A DNA stretch of 64,000 nucleotides from MPNP01 sp965116235 (lineage in GTDB: Bacteria; Pseudomonadota; Alphaproteobacteria; Rhodobacterales; Rhodobacteraceae): positions 2,294,001 through 2,358,000 of the forward strand of contig OZ220496.1 of assembly GCA_965116235.1 (NCBI GenBank), given 5' to 3'. Below, in pieces: positions 35,461 through 44,561 of this stretch (position 1 is its first letter; the number at the start of each line of letters is the position of its first letter). The notes beneath the pieces are model-generated. The model saw only the letters and a list, made by a program, of their open reading frames with translations, made no database searches and had not been told where the DNA came from. The position numbers and the translations under genes were made by a program.

Positions 35461-36465
35461 TCACTGCAAATCTGCCAAGGTGCCTTGAACCAGGTCGTAC
35501 AGTTCCTGAGCCGGAATGCCCTGAGCTGACATTTTCTCTATCCAGGAAGCGCTGATACCACTTGATGCATCGCGGAACTTGGCGAGTTCCGCGTCGGAAA
35601 TTGAAACCTTTTGAACATTTTTCTCAACCAGAATTTGTTCCCATTGATCCAGCAGATTGCCGTAGTTTTCGAGATAGTGCTCTATGGCCTCGTCAATTGA
35701 ACCGTCCAAAGCGGCACGATGATCGTTACTGAGGTCGTTGTAGGCATCAATATTCACGACGACTGGGCAGTTGACCGTTCCCGGATTCAGATTTTCTGTC
35801 CACCAGCTGGCCAGATCTATTGTTTTAAACGAAAGGTGTGCATGCTGGGCAAACGCTACCGTATCCACGAGATCATTTTGCATGGCCTGCTGAGCTTCTG
35901 AGGCAGTAACAGATGTCGGAACGGCACCAACGGATTTAAATGCCTCGCCCAACCCGCCAGTGGCCCGGACACGCATTCCCCTAAAGGATTCAACGCTGTC
36001 GCGAGGTTCTCCCACGCCAGCGATATTGTATTGCGGCATGGGCGAGGTCATGAGCAGTTTTGCGTTCCATCTTGCCAAGTCAGCAACCGTTGCCGGGTGG
36101 CTATATACAGCATGACTCACGGCGACTTCCTGCTCCAAGTTTTGGACACCCAGAAATGGCAGCTCCAGCACGGTGATCGTAGGATTCTTGTCCTCATGAT
36201 ATCCAGCACAAAATTGGGCCATCTCGAAAGCACCAATTGAAATTCCGTCGAGATTCTCCCGATTGTTCGACAATCCTCCATATGAAATATTCAGGGTAAA
36301 TTCGCCGTTGGTCTTCTCCGCTAGCAATTCAGCCAGTTTCTCGATGTGCTCGGTAAAGGCACGCCTTTGACCCCACAGGGAGACATCCCATTGTACAGCA
36401 AAAGACTCGCTGGCAACAGTCACGGCAACGGCAACAGCTAAAAGTTTGATCAAGATTTTTTTCAT
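35461..36465 (-). CDS. dctP: TRAP transporter solute-binding protein (DctP family)
   Basis: 334 residues. Signal peptide about 1-23 (MKKILIKLLAVAVAVTVASESFA). DctP fold: the FRGMRVRATGGLGEAFKSVGAVPTSV segment near 165-190 carries the Arg that normally salt-bridges a substrate carboxylate, and VDTVAFAQHAH near 210 follows. This points to an organic-acid-type ligand; the lineage is closer to TRAP proteins for keto or amino-acid-like substrates than to C4-dicarboxylate DctP, but that is a guess. First gene of the operon; a G12 tract lies about 230 bases upstream. Confidence 0.92.
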   Translation of the reverse strand: MKKILIKLLAVAVAVTVASESFAVQWDVSLWGQRRAFTEHIEKLAELLAEKTNGEFTLNISYGGLSNNRENLDGISIGAFEMAQFCAGYHEDKNPTITVLELPFLGVQNLEQEVAVSHAVYSHPATVADLARWNAKLLMTSPMPQYNIAGVGEPRDSVESFRGMRVRATGGLGEAFKSVGAVPTSVTASEAQQAMQNDLVDTVAFAQHAHLSFKTIDLASWWTENLNPGTVNCPVVVNIDAYNDLSNDHRAALDGSIDEAIEHYLENYGNLLDQWEQILVEKNVQKVSISDAELAKFRDASSGISASWIEKMSAQGIPAQELYDLVQGTLADLQ

Positions 36466-36915
36466 TGCTTTCTCCGGCTTGGAATCATCTTCCCATTCAT
36501 CTTAAACAGGAACTCAATTATCACAATAACACTATACTGATACCGTAACCGTTTTAAACGGCCGGAATCCATTTGCCTCAAGCGGAAGCATTCCATCCAA
36601 TCGATTACATGCGGGTCATCAAGAGTCCCATGGAAATCGTCGCGGGCATACGCGTGGCCGTCTGAACCCAATCGTTCCTCATCGTTAAGATGCCGGGGGG
36701 GGGGGGAATGGAACCTCCGCTCTGAGCGGACCGCCCATCCAAAGGTCATGAACATGAAATCCTTAGCATACAAGGTATGGGAAGAATGGCAGCGAGGATA
36801 ATGAGTGGTCTTTGCAGGGGCTATCGTCATTGAACTTGATCACAGCCAGAAAGAACACCACGGCATCTTGCTAGAATTTCTGCCCAACCGCAAGAGTGGG
36901 AGGGGCAGTTTTGTG
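36466..36915. other. Leader region of the TRAP operon
   Basis: About 450 bases between the dctP start and the photolyase stop. A minus-strand frame runs for 122 codons but overlaps the dctP start region, contains the poly-C reading of the G tract and resembles no protein, so I treat it as non-coding. It presumably holds the dctP promoter and any operator. Confidence 0.45.
36695..36706. repeat. G12 homopolymer upstream of the TRAP operon
   Basis: Twelve consecutive G bases on the + strand (C12 on the coding strand of dctP), about 230 bases upstream of the dctP ATG. It is the longest homopolymer in the window. It is probably non-coding; length changes could alter promoter geometry or an RNA leader. 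Confidence 0.9.
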
Positions 36916-38358
36916 TTAGCCTGAGCGGATCGTTTGAAAGGCCGCAAGAGCCATGTTTCGAGATTCCTTTAAATCCACAACCGGTCGTGGATAGGTGTCA
37001 CCAAGCTTTATTCCCAAGACATTCAACAAGCTTTCCTGAGCCTCCCAAGGGCAGAACAAGTATTTGATCGAAAGAGCCTTCAGCTCGGGCACGTATCTTT
37101 TTGTATACTCTCCATCCGGGTCAAACTTCAGCCCTTGAGTTACAGGATTGAAAATGCGAAAATAGGGTGCGGCGTCAGCACCGCAACCCGCAATCCACTG
37201 CCAGCTTGCACTGTTGTTTGCCAAATCGGCGTCAACCAAACAATCCCAGAACCAAAGTTCGCCGTGTCGCCAGTGAAGAAGAAGATTTTTTACTAGGAAT
37301 GATCCGACAATCATCCGTACGCGATTGTGCATGTAGCCAGTTTGCCAGAGTTCTCGCATACCGGCATCCACGATTGGTATTCCGGTCTGTCCCGTTTGCC
37401 ATGAAACGAGAAGTCTTTCATTTTCAGTCCACGGGAAGGCATCAAACTTTTTCTGCAGATTTTTCTTGGGCAAGTTGGGGAAATGGTAAAGCTGATTGTA
37501 CGAAAACTCGCGCCAGCCAAGTTCACGACAAAAGTGCTCAGCGTTCTGCTGATCACTTTCTGAGCGTACAGCGTACCAAACCTGATGGGGAGAAATTTCA
37601 CCGAAATGCAAATGCGGGGAAAGCCGGGACACGTGCGGTTTCGCCGGAAAATCTCGTCCATCGCGGTAATTGGAAAGCCCGTTTTCCAAGAAGCGCTTGA
37701 GTTGGGCCTGTGCGCCGGTTTCGCCGACGGTCCAGTGTGAAATCAGTTTCTGGCTCCAGCCATGGCGTGACAGTAATCCGAGGTCATCCAATGTCGTGGC
37801 TTGGTTGCTGTCCCGTGCCAAATTGAGGAACTGTGGCCGTTTCAAGGGAATTCGGGGCTCTTTGGCCTTCAGGCATCCCTGATTGTAGAAAGGCGTGAAT
37901 ACCCTGTAATTTTGACCACTTGAATTTTTGATCTCCTCTGGCTCCCAGAGCAAAGAACCATTGAAGCCGCCCGTTTTAATCCCTCGGGTTTTCAGTTCAT
38001 CTTCAATTTGTCGGTCTTGCTGCAATCGCCAAGGTTCATAGCATTGGTTCCAATAAACGGCGTCAATTTGGTGACGCAAGAGCAATTCGACAATGACATC
38101 GAAAGAATTGCCACGAAAAAAGGACAGGCTCTTCCGTAGCGACTGATTCAACGCGTGCAATGAGTGATGCAGCCACCACCGGCTAGCGGCCCCTCTCGCA
38201 AATTCACCTTCGTTGTGTTCGTCGAAAATATAAATCGGCATGACACTTGTATGCTGAGATGCCATCAAGAGTGCCGGATTATCCCTAAGCCGCAGGTCCT
38301 GACGGAACCAATGAACGGCCAACCCCTTATGCATGAGGCCGGGCAGATCATTATTCAT
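36916..38358 (-). CDS. phr: Deoxyribodipyrimidine photolyase (class I photolyase/cryptochrome)
   Basis: 480 residues from the ATG at 38358 (MNNDLPGLMHKGLAVHWFRQDLRLRDNPAL); the frame is open for 173 more codons upstream but these overlap the divergent aminotransferase gene and lack similarity. The N-terminal antenna domain begins with VHWFRQDLRLRDN. The FAD domain has SRLSPHLHFGEISPHQVW, WREFSYNQLYHFPNLP, TGIPIVDAGMREL, HNRVRMIVGSFLVKNLL, NNSASWQWIAGCGADAAPYFRIFNP, all intact. It uses blue light to split cyclobutane pyrimidine dimers. An ATG at 38334 is an alternative start. Confidence 0.93.
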   Translation of the reverse strand: MNNDLPGLMHKGLAVHWFRQDLRLRDNPALLMASQHTSVMPIYIFDEHNEGEFARGAASRWWLHHSLHALNQSLRKSLSFFRGNSFDVIVELLLRHQIDAVYWNQCYEPWRLQQDRQIEDELKTRGIKTGGFNGSLLWEPEEIKNSSGQNYRVFTPFYNQGCLKAKEPRIPLKRPQFLNLARDSNQATTLDDLGLLSRHGWSQKLISHWTVGETGAQAQLKRFLENGLSNYRDGRDFPAKPHVSRLSPHLHFGEISPHQVWYAVRSESDQQNAEHFCRELGWREFSYNQLYHFPNLPKKNLQKKFDAFPWTENERLLVSWQTGQTGIPIVDAGMRELWQTGYMHNRVRMIVGSFLVKNLLLHWRHGELWFWDCLVDADLANNSASWQWIAGCGADAAPYFRIFNPVTQGLKFDPDGEYTKRYVPELKALSIKYLFCPWEAQESLLNVLGIKLGDTYPRPVVDLKESRNMALAAFQTIRSG

Positions 38359-38532
38359 GTGCCTTGACACGCCGTTCAAACCCTGAAGAACAAGTTCATT
38401 GGCCCGTCGCGACATGGGTTTCTGGCTGTCTTCCAGCACAGAGAGCGCTGGTTCAACTTGACCTGTCCTTTTGGGCTGGACCTTGTATATACTCGCACTT
38501 TGAAATCCGCAAGAGAATAAGGAGAAAATGCG

Positions 38533-39702
38533 TTGTCTAGAATGATCTTCGCCGACAGCATGTCTCGGCTTGGAACCGAATCTGCGTTCACTATTTTGGC
38601 GCGTGCTCAGCAACTTGCGGCTCAAGGGAAAGACATTATCAATCTGGGTATTGGCCAACCCGACTTCAAAACCCCTGATCATATAGTTGAGGCCGGAATC
38701 AAGGCCCTGCGTGATGGCCATCATGGCTACACTTCGGCCAACGGCATCCTTGCTCTCCGAGAGGCCGTTGCGGCTGATCTTAATCGTCGTCACGGCGTTG
38801 AGGTAAGCCCAGACAATGTCGTTGTCGTGCCAGGTGGAAAGCCTACCATGTTCTTTGCGGTGCTTCTCTTCGGTCAACCTGGAGTGGAAATAATGTATCC
38901 GAATCCCGGTTTTCCAATCTACGAAAGCGTCATCAACTATTCGGGTGCCATTCCGGTACCCATTGCTCTTGAGGAAAGCAATGGATTTGCGTTCTCCGCC
39001 GAGGGGGTGCTCGAACAGATCAGTGAACGAACGCGCCTCATCATTATCAATTCGCCCGCCAATCCCACTGGTGGCGTAACTCCGAAAGAAGAAATCGACA
39101 AACTAGTTGCCGGATTGACCAAGTATCCGCATGTTGCATTACTGTCGGACGAGATTTATTCCAACATGCTCTATGGCGGGCGTGAGCATGTGAGTTTGTT
39201 GCAATACCCGGAGATTCGCGACCGGCTGATCATGCTGGATGGCTGGTCAAAAACCTACGCCATGACTGGATGGCGGCTTGGCTATGCCGTCTGGCCTGAT
39301 GCCGCTGTGGATCACGTTACACGCTTGTGCATCAATGATCATTCCTGTGTGAACGCGGCGGCACAATACGCCGGTATTGCCGCTCTTGAAGGCCCTCAGG
39401 ATGCAGTACATCAAATGGTTAAAGAGTTTGATGCTCGTCGTCGAGTTATCGTTCGTGAACTTAATTCCTTGCCGGGAATAACTTGTACTGATGCAGCTGG
39501 TGCTTTCTACGCGTTTCCCAACATTAGGAGCACGGGCATGAGTGCTCAAGATGCACAGGATCGATTTTTGGATGCAGCCGGTGTGGCCACGGTCGCTGGT
39601 ACCTCTTTCGGTTCATGGGGTGAAGGATATGTCCGGTTCTCCTATGCCGATTCAACCGAGAACATCCTTAAAGCTATCCAACGCATTCGAGAGATTCTCT
39701 AA
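38533..39702 (+). CDS. PLP-dependent aminotransferase (class I, AspC/ArAT-like)
   Basis: 389 residues. A TTG at 38533 is chosen because AAGGAG lies 8 nt upstream; the ATG three codons later (38542) also fits. An ATG at 38528 runs into a stop. Motifs are GIGQPDF near 40, INSPANPTGG near 171, LSDEIYSNMLYGG near 200, LDGWSKTYAMTGWRLGY near 235-251 (PLP Lys) and RFSYADS near 372 (carboxylate-binding Arg). Substrate probably aspartate, alanine or another amino acid; not resolved. Divergent from phr across 174 bases. Confidence 0.9.
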   Translation: MSRMIFADSMSRLGTESAFTILARAQQLAAQGKDIINLGIGQPDFKTPDHIVEAGIKALRDGHHGYTSANGILALREAVAADLNRRHGVEVSPDNVVVVPGGKPTMFFAVLLFGQPGVEIMYPNPGFPIYESVINYSGAIPVPIALEESNGFAFSAEGVLEQISERTRLIIINSPANPTGGVTPKEEIDKLVAGLTKYPHVALLSDEIYSNMLYGGREHVSLLQYPEIRDRLIMLDGWSKTYAMTGWRLGYAVWPDAAVDHVTRLCINDHSCVNAAAQYAGIAALEGPQDAVHQMVKEFDARRRVIVRELNSLPGITCTDAAGAFYAFPNIRSTGMSAQDAQDRFLDAAGVATVAGTSFGSWGEGYVRFSYADSTENILKAIQRIREIL

Positions 39703-40502
39703 ATCGAGATAATAGAACTGATCTGAGCCTAATGGTAAGGGCTACATGAAGTGTCCAAGAGGCGTTTCATTAAATCTTATCCACGTTGCTGGTTTCCGCT
39801 TCACCGACGCATTCTGAACGAAATTCCATTGGATAGTATGAGTTCCTGGGACATGACTTGTCTTTCGGTGCCCATATGGCAAAATTTGACTCAATCCATT
39901 CCATCTGGCAAGGGCAAAAGCAATCGGAGCCTCATTCTCATTTGCTGGTCTGAATTGTAACCGCGATAAAATCTTTCAGGGAAGGGAACAAAATCGACCA
40001 GCACAATACGATTTGTCTTGAGCATCAGGAGATAAAGTCATTTCAACGCTTCAATTTTGCAGAGGTGCGATATTCATATGCCATGTGAGACGTACCGCAG
40101 TGTAATCAGTGGATTGGCAGTCTCTCCGACAGGATGTCATAAAACATGCCTTGAGAGACTCTTTAACTGAATCCAGGCGTTGTCCTTGTTGCTGTCCAAG
40201 GCGCTGAACCAGTAGCATAGAAGCGGCTCCAAGCGGCGAACCCCAATGCCCATTAATACATCATTGGCAAATGAAACTATGAAACTTCTTGAATTTCGCA
40301 GTTGTGCAGGCTACATGTGCCCTTGAGTTTCTTGCTCTTGTTGAAATGCTGCCGTCCAAGGATGGCATGGCCTGCTTGGGTCCGTCAGTGGTTTGCCCTG
40401 AATTGGCAATTCTGAGCGTCTGGATGAGAGTAAACCGGTTATCTGCATGGTGTGGTTGTGCCGGGCGAATGCTCTCAAAGTTTAACGCTAGAGGATATAA
40501 TT
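39703..40502. other. Gene-poor region before csp
   Basis: About 800 bases. Frames of 60-77 codons occur on the + strand but have no starts with SD, no motifs, and stop often in all frames, so I see decayed or non-coding sequence. The end should contain the csp promoter and a long 5' untranslated leader, as is common for cold-shock mRNAs. Confidence 0.4.
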
Positions 40503-40715
40503 ATGGCAAACGGTACGGTTAAATGGTTCAGCACGACCAGAGGATATGGTTTCATTGCCCCCGAGGACGGTTCAAAAGACGTTTTCATTCATATCAGTGC
40601 ATTGGAGAGGGCGGGTCTGCATCATTTGAACGAGGGTCAGAAAGTTTCTTATGAGTTGGTCACGAATAAAGGCAAGACCTCAGCGGCAAACATTCAGTTG
40701 CTCGATTCGGCATAA
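40503..40715 (+). CDS. Cold-shock domain protein (CspA family)
   Basis: 70 residues from the ATG at 40503, with GAGG about 8 nt upstream. A single OB-fold cold-shock domain: NGTVKWFSTTRGYGFIAPED contains RNP1 (YGFIAP) and DVFIHIS contains RNP2. The Lys normally after the FN position is replaced (FSTTRGYGF). It is an RNA chaperone. A longer reading frame starting at 40452 adds residues unlike the family. The alphaproteobacterial CspA type is often constitutive or growth-phase controlled. Confidence 0.93.
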   Translation: MANGTVKWFSTTRGYGFIAPEDGSKDVFIHISALERAGLHHLNEGQKVSYELVTNKGKTSAANIQLLDSA

Positions 40716-41162
40716 CCCCGCCTGTCGGTTGCTTCTCGGACCAAGTCATTGACAAGAATCGTTGCACTCACGGCCTTCTTGCGCAGGACCCCAAGAAGTT
40801 CGTCTTGCCTTTCACGTTGATGAATTGGCGGTCCGAGTTGCCTTGAACGGCGGCTAAGGGGGTGCAAATTTTCAGCCAGATAAATTCCTGACAACTGCAG
40901 ATACTCAGGCCTACAGCAGCAAAATTTTGTTCGCAGTTCGACGAGGAGGCGGTCCACTTAACGTTATGGAAGGCCTCGCCAATGGGAGCCTGCATCCGGG
41001 GGGGGGGCGTAGGATTGCCCCCCCCCGACTTTTCTAAGCAGTTCTCCCGTGCCAGCTCGGCGTGATTGAAGGGAGCGTGTCAGCGAATATCGACCTTTCA
41101 AGACATCACAGGATTTTGGATCATCGACCTCCCAATCCAGAGTGACCGTTGCCGTTATTTTG
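40716..41162. other. Region between csp and the first MITE
   Basis: About 450 bases with no supported gene. Minus-strand frames over 40694-40995 are interrupted and look like an old remnant with basic, transposase-like composition, but no family can be named. The G10/C9 hairpin at 40998-41026 lies here. The last 8 bases (41155-41162, TTATTTTG) are the left target duplication of the adjacent element. Confidence 0.4.
40998..41026 (+). terminator. G10...C9 hairpin
   Basis: A run of ten G (40998-41007), a 10-base loop region and a run of nine C (41018-41026) form a potential 9-bp all G:C stem followed by GACTTTT. It resembles a rho-independent terminator, about 280 bases after csp, but the U-run is short. 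The G run alone could also form other structures or vary in length. Confidence 0.45.
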
Positions 41163-41306
41163 GGGGCTTATACCGTTAACCTGAAATCTAGAATGCCGTT
41201 CTGGCCCGCCGGACTGGTGTCAGGATTATGTCTGATAGTCTCAGTACGAACCCAAACCACATGCAACCATTAAGAATCTGACTTTCAAGCTAGATACATA
41301 AGCCCC
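41163..41306. mobile_element. MITE-like element, 144 bp, with 8-bp target duplication
   Basis: The left end reads GGGGCTTATACCGTTAACCT and the right end, on the opposite strand, GGGGCTTATGTATCTAGCTT: the first nine bases are identical, then matches are scattered (TGAAA shared at 20-24). It is bounded on both sides by a perfect 8-bp direct repeat TTATTTTG (41155-41162 and 41307-41314), the mark of transposition. It is too short for a transposase. Its ends match those of the element at 46951 at about 18-19 of 24 positions. It lies about 115 bases upstream of the imelysin promoter. Confidence 0.85.
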
Positions 41307-41392
41307 TTATTTTGGGTCGATTATGCCGTTAGCAAGTCGACGCAATGGATCAATGAGTCGCGTATTCGACACCAGTGGTGTAGAGCCCCCAT

Positions 41393-41451
41393 TTAATCCT
41401 TACTAAAATAATCAACTTTTCATTTGACACGATGTTTCTTAATCCTTACTA
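41393..41451. repeat. Two 13-bp direct repeats at the imelysin promoter
   Basis: TTAATCCTTACTA occurs at 41393-41405 and again at 41439-41451, 46 bases apart (about four helical turns plus a little). The second copy overlaps the -10 box of the promoter at 41424-41452, so it is well placed to be an operator. The sequence is not a palindrome and is not a classical Fur box. Confidence 0.6.
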
Positions 41452-41452
41452 T
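41424..41452 (+). promoter_or_regulatory. Sigma70-like promoter of the imelysin operon
   Basis: A consensus -35 (TTGACA, 41424-41429) and a TACTAT -10 (41447-41452) are separated by exactly 17 bases. Transcription would start near 41459 and leave a leader of about 200 bases before the imelysin ATG. An A-rich TTTAGAAAAATTAGAAAA at 41463-41480, just after the predicted start, vaguely resembles half of an Irr-type iron control element but is not a full palindrome. Confidence 0.7.
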
Positions 41453-41666
41453 TTCAGTCAGGTTTAGAAAAATTAGAAAACAAGGCCTCTTTGTGTCGTT
41501 TCAGGATTGCAGAAGAGGCTTGTGAGTTAGAGAAACGGAGACGATGACCGGTTGCTTTTACTTACAGCGAACGCTGAACTTGTATCAACTATACGTTTCA
41601 ACGCCACTGATTGATTCAGTCTACCAATCCAGAAGTTTCAATTTTAACCAAAGAGGAGTTTAACGA

Positions 41667-42947
41667 ATGACCAAGCGACCTGTAAATCTGATTGTAGCGC
41701 TGATATTTGCGATCATCGGTATCACATCAATGAGTCTGAAAGCCGAAACAAGAGCTGCGAGTGTCATAGAGCACTATGCCGATATGGCGTATGCAAAGTA
41801 TACTGATTCACTCGTTATGGCCAAAGAGCTGCAGGCATATATCGATGAATTTCTTGCCGCACCCACGCACGATCATTTGGCGCAAGCCAAAAATGCTTGG
41901 TTGACTGCCCGCGTTCCCTACCAGCAAACGGAAGTCTATCGCTTTGGCAACAGTATTGTTGACGATTGGGAAGGAAGGGTTAATGCGTGGCCGCTGGACG
42001 AAGGTCTGATTGATTACGTTGACGCCAGTTATGGGATGGAAAGTGATGACAATGCGCTCTATACGGTGAATGTGATCGCCAACACCTCATTGGTTGTTGA
42101 TGGCAAGACCGTTGATGCAACGGTTATCACACCCGATTTGCTGCAAAACGAGTTGCAAGAGGCCGGCGGCATAGAAGCGAATGTCGCAACAGGATATCAT
42201 GCCATTGAGTTTTTGCTGTGGGGACAGGATCTGAACGGCACGGAGAGTGGGGCTGGAAATCGCCCTTACACGGATTTTAGCCTCGAAAACTGTACCAATG
42301 GCAATTGTGATCGTCGGCGTCAATATCTGGCTGTAGCCGCCGAACTTCTAGTATCGGATCTAGAGGAGATGGTCATGAATTGGAGCACCGTTGGAGAAGC
42401 TCGAAAAGCACTTGAAAATAGCAGTTTGCAGGAAGGCCTGAAGACGATACTGACGGGTATGGGTTCCCTCTCATATGGAGAATTGGCTGGTGAAAGAATG
42501 AAACTCGGGCTACTGCTCGGTGATCCGGAAGAAGAGCATGACTGTTTCTCAGACAATACCCACAATTCGCACTATTATGATGCCGTTGGCATTCAAAACG
42601 TTTATCTGGGCATATACGAAAGGATTGATGGTACGACGCTATCCGGTCCGTCCCTTGCCGATCTGGTCGCAGAAAGTAATGTTGATTTGGACTCTGAACT
42701 CAGATCAGAATTGCAGAGTACCATTATCGCCATGGAAGCGTTGGTCAGCCGCGCGGAAAATGGTGAAGCCTATGACCAAATGATTGCTTCGGGCAATGAT
42801 GCCGGCAACACCGTTGTGCAGAATGCCATTGATGCCTTGGTCAAGCAAACCAAGTCGATTGAACGAGTCGTTGCGTCGCTTGATCTCGGTGCGATTGAAT
42901 TGGAAAGGTCTGACAGTTTGGATAACCCCAACGCGGTATTTCAGTGA
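41667..42947 (+). CDS. Imelysin-family (peptidase M75) iron-regulated protein
   Basis: 426 residues, exported: signal peptide with LIVALIFAIIGITSMSLKA. The imelysin GxHxxE motif is seen as GYHAIEFLLWGQD near residue 172, the presumed metal site. ENCTNGNCDRRRQYL and CFSDNTHNSHYYDAVGIQNVY are typical of the IrpA/ICMP subgroup, which has two internally related helical bundles. These periplasmic proteins are implicated in iron acquisition, not proteolysis. First gene of a four-gene operon; SD AGAGGAG precedes the ATG. Confidence 0.92.
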   Translation: MTKRPVNLIVALIFAIIGITSMSLKAETRAASVIEHYADMAYAKYTDSLVMAKELQAYIDEFLAAPTHDHLAQAKNAWLTARVPYQQTEVYRFGNSIVDDWEGRVNAWPLDEGLIDYVDASYGMESDDNALYTVNVIANTSLVVDGKTVDATVITPDLLQNELQEAGGIEANVATGYHAIEFLLWGQDLNGTESGAGNRPYTDFSLENCTNGNCDRRRQYLAVAAELLVSDLEEMVMNWSTVGEARKALENSSLQEGLKTILTGMGSLSYGELAGERMKLGLLLGDPEEEHDCFSDNTHNSHYYDAVGIQNVYLGIYERIDGTTLSGPSLADLVAESNVDLDSELRSELQSTIIAMEALVSRAENGEAYDQMIASGNDAGNTVVQNAIDALVKQTKSIERVVASLDLGAIELERSDSLDNPNAVFQ

Positions 42948-43001
42948 TGCAACGAATTCTGGAGGACAGATAGACTGTTCCTCCGGGATTAAAACAGACA
43001 G

Positions 43002-44561
43002 ATGATGGGATTTGGACAAAAAACATGGCGAGCGTGTGGTCCAATCGTTACAGTTTTTTTGCTTTGTTCGATGCTCCACGGCACAAGCGCCGTTCGAGCA
43101 CAAGCGCTTGACGATCGGTTATCCAAGCGAACAGATCTGTCCGCTTCCGATCTCGCGCGAGTACGACTTGTTACACTACCCACCAAAGATTTTTCGCAAG
43201 CCGAAAAATTTGAAGCCATGCAGGGCGGCGCGGGAACGTCCCGAAAGGTAGTGAACCGGGATGCCTTTTCTCATTTCGCGGCCAATCTGACTTTTGAAGA
43301 GGAACAAACTTTCCAGCTTGGCAATGCTCTGTTTCGCAAACTTTGGGTATCTTCTCCTTCCTCAACCCACGCGTCCGATGGTCTAGGCCCGTTCTTCAAT
43401 GCCCGAGCCTGCCAAAGTTGCCACATAAAAGATGGACGTGGCCATCCACCAGAGGGCGATAAAGACGTTACCTCGATGTTTCTGCGATTGGCTCGCCCAG
43501 CCCATACAGACGGTGAAACGGATGCGCTCGCTAATTTGCGAGTTCTCAACTTTCCGGATCCCGTTTATGGAAAGCAATTGCAGGACTTGGCCGTTCCAGG
43601 TCTGAAATCCGAAGGTCGAATGAAGTTATTTTACACGGAGCATTCCGTGAAGCTTGCGGATGGTTCCGTGGTTTCACTCCGCAAGCCGAGCTACGACATC
43701 ATTGACCTGGCCTATGGTCCCCTGCACCCTCGAACATCGCTGTCACCGCGAATTGCCAATCAAATGATTGGGCTGGGATTGATTGAGGCCATTCACCCGG
43801 TCGACATCATCGAGCTCGCGGACCCTAATGACGTGAATGACGATGGAATTTCTGGGCGTGTTGCCCTGGTTCGGGACCCCTCAAGCGATGAAATCACTCT
43901 TGGACGTTTCGGTTGGAAAGCACAGAATGCATCCATCCGCGCACAAAGCGCGAGCGCCTTTGCCGGGGACATTGGCATATCAACACCGGAGCGTCCCGAT
44001 GCCTTTGGCGATTGCACGGAGTGGCAGGAGGACTGCCTGTCGTATCCAACGGGGGTGCAAGAGCACTTAGGCAAGACAGAAGCCCCCAATCCAGTGCTTG
44101 ATCTTGTGACCTTCTATTCTCAAAATTTGGCTGTACCCGTGCGCCGAGATGTGAATGACGAGCAGGTACTGAAAGGCAAGGAATTGTTTTATGAAAGTGG
44201 TTGCACTTCATGTCACACACCGAAATTTGTCACACGACGGGACAGCCAAAATCCGGCTCAGTCCTTTCAGTTAATCTGGCCGTATTCGGATTTTCTCCTG
44301 CACGACATGGGTGGAGGGCTTGCCGATGGACAGTCTGTCGGGGTGGCCAATGGACAGGAATGGCGCACACCACCACTGTGGGGCATTGGTCTTACAGAAA
44401 CTGTCAGCGGCCACACTTTTTTTCTGCATGATGGGCGGGCTAGAAACTTGGTGGAGGCAATTCTTTGGCATGGTGGAGAGGCCGAGAATTCGAAACAGCG
44501 ATTTAGTGACCTGAGCCAAACCGAACGAGACGCATTAATTCGGTTTCTGGAGAGTTTATGA
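43002..44561 (+). CDS. Periplasmic di-heme oxidoreductase (DUF1111 / thiol oxidoreductase family)
   Basis: 519 residues with a signal peptide (about 1-30, VTVFLLCSMLHGTSAVRA). Two c-type heme sites: CQSCH near 137 and CTSCH near 404. The family looks like MauG/cytochrome-c-peroxidase relatives, and its members are repeatedly found beside imelysins. Probable role: redox chemistry on iron or a protein substrate in the periplasm. Its stop overlaps the start of the second imelysin (4 bases), showing tight coupling. Confidence 0.9.
   Translation: MMGFGQKTWRACGPIVTVFLLCSMLHGTSAVRAQALDDRLSKRTDLSASDLARVRLVTLPTKDFSQAEKFEAMQGGAGTSRKVVNRDAFSHFAANLTFEEEQTFQLGNALFRKLWVSSPSSTHASDGLGPFFNARACQSCHIKDGRGHPPEGDKDVTSMFLRLARPAHTDGETDALANLRVLNFPDPVYGKQLQDLAVPGLKSEGRMKLFYTEHSVKLADGSVVSLRKPSYDIIDLAYGPLHPRTSLSPRIANQMIGLGLIEAIHPVDIIELADPNDVNDDGISGRVALVRDPSSDEITLGRFGWKAQNASIRAQSASAFAGDIGISTPERPDAFGDCTEWQEDCLSYPTGVQEHLGKTEAPNPVLDLVTFYSQNLAVPVRRDVNDEQVLKGKELFYESGCTSCHTPKFVTRRDSQNPAQSFQLIWPYSDFLLHDMGGGLADGQSVGVANGQEWRTPPLWGIGLTETVSGHTFFLHDGRARNLVEAILWHGGEAENSKQRFSDLSQTERDALIRFLESL

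Noticed and set aside
36462..36830. 122-codon gene upstream of dctP
   Set aside because: Overlaps the dctP start, spans the poly-G tract, and has no protein-like features.
38359..38877. N-terminal extension of the photolyase
   Set aside because: Extra 173 residues overlap the divergent aminotransferase and do not resemble photolyases.
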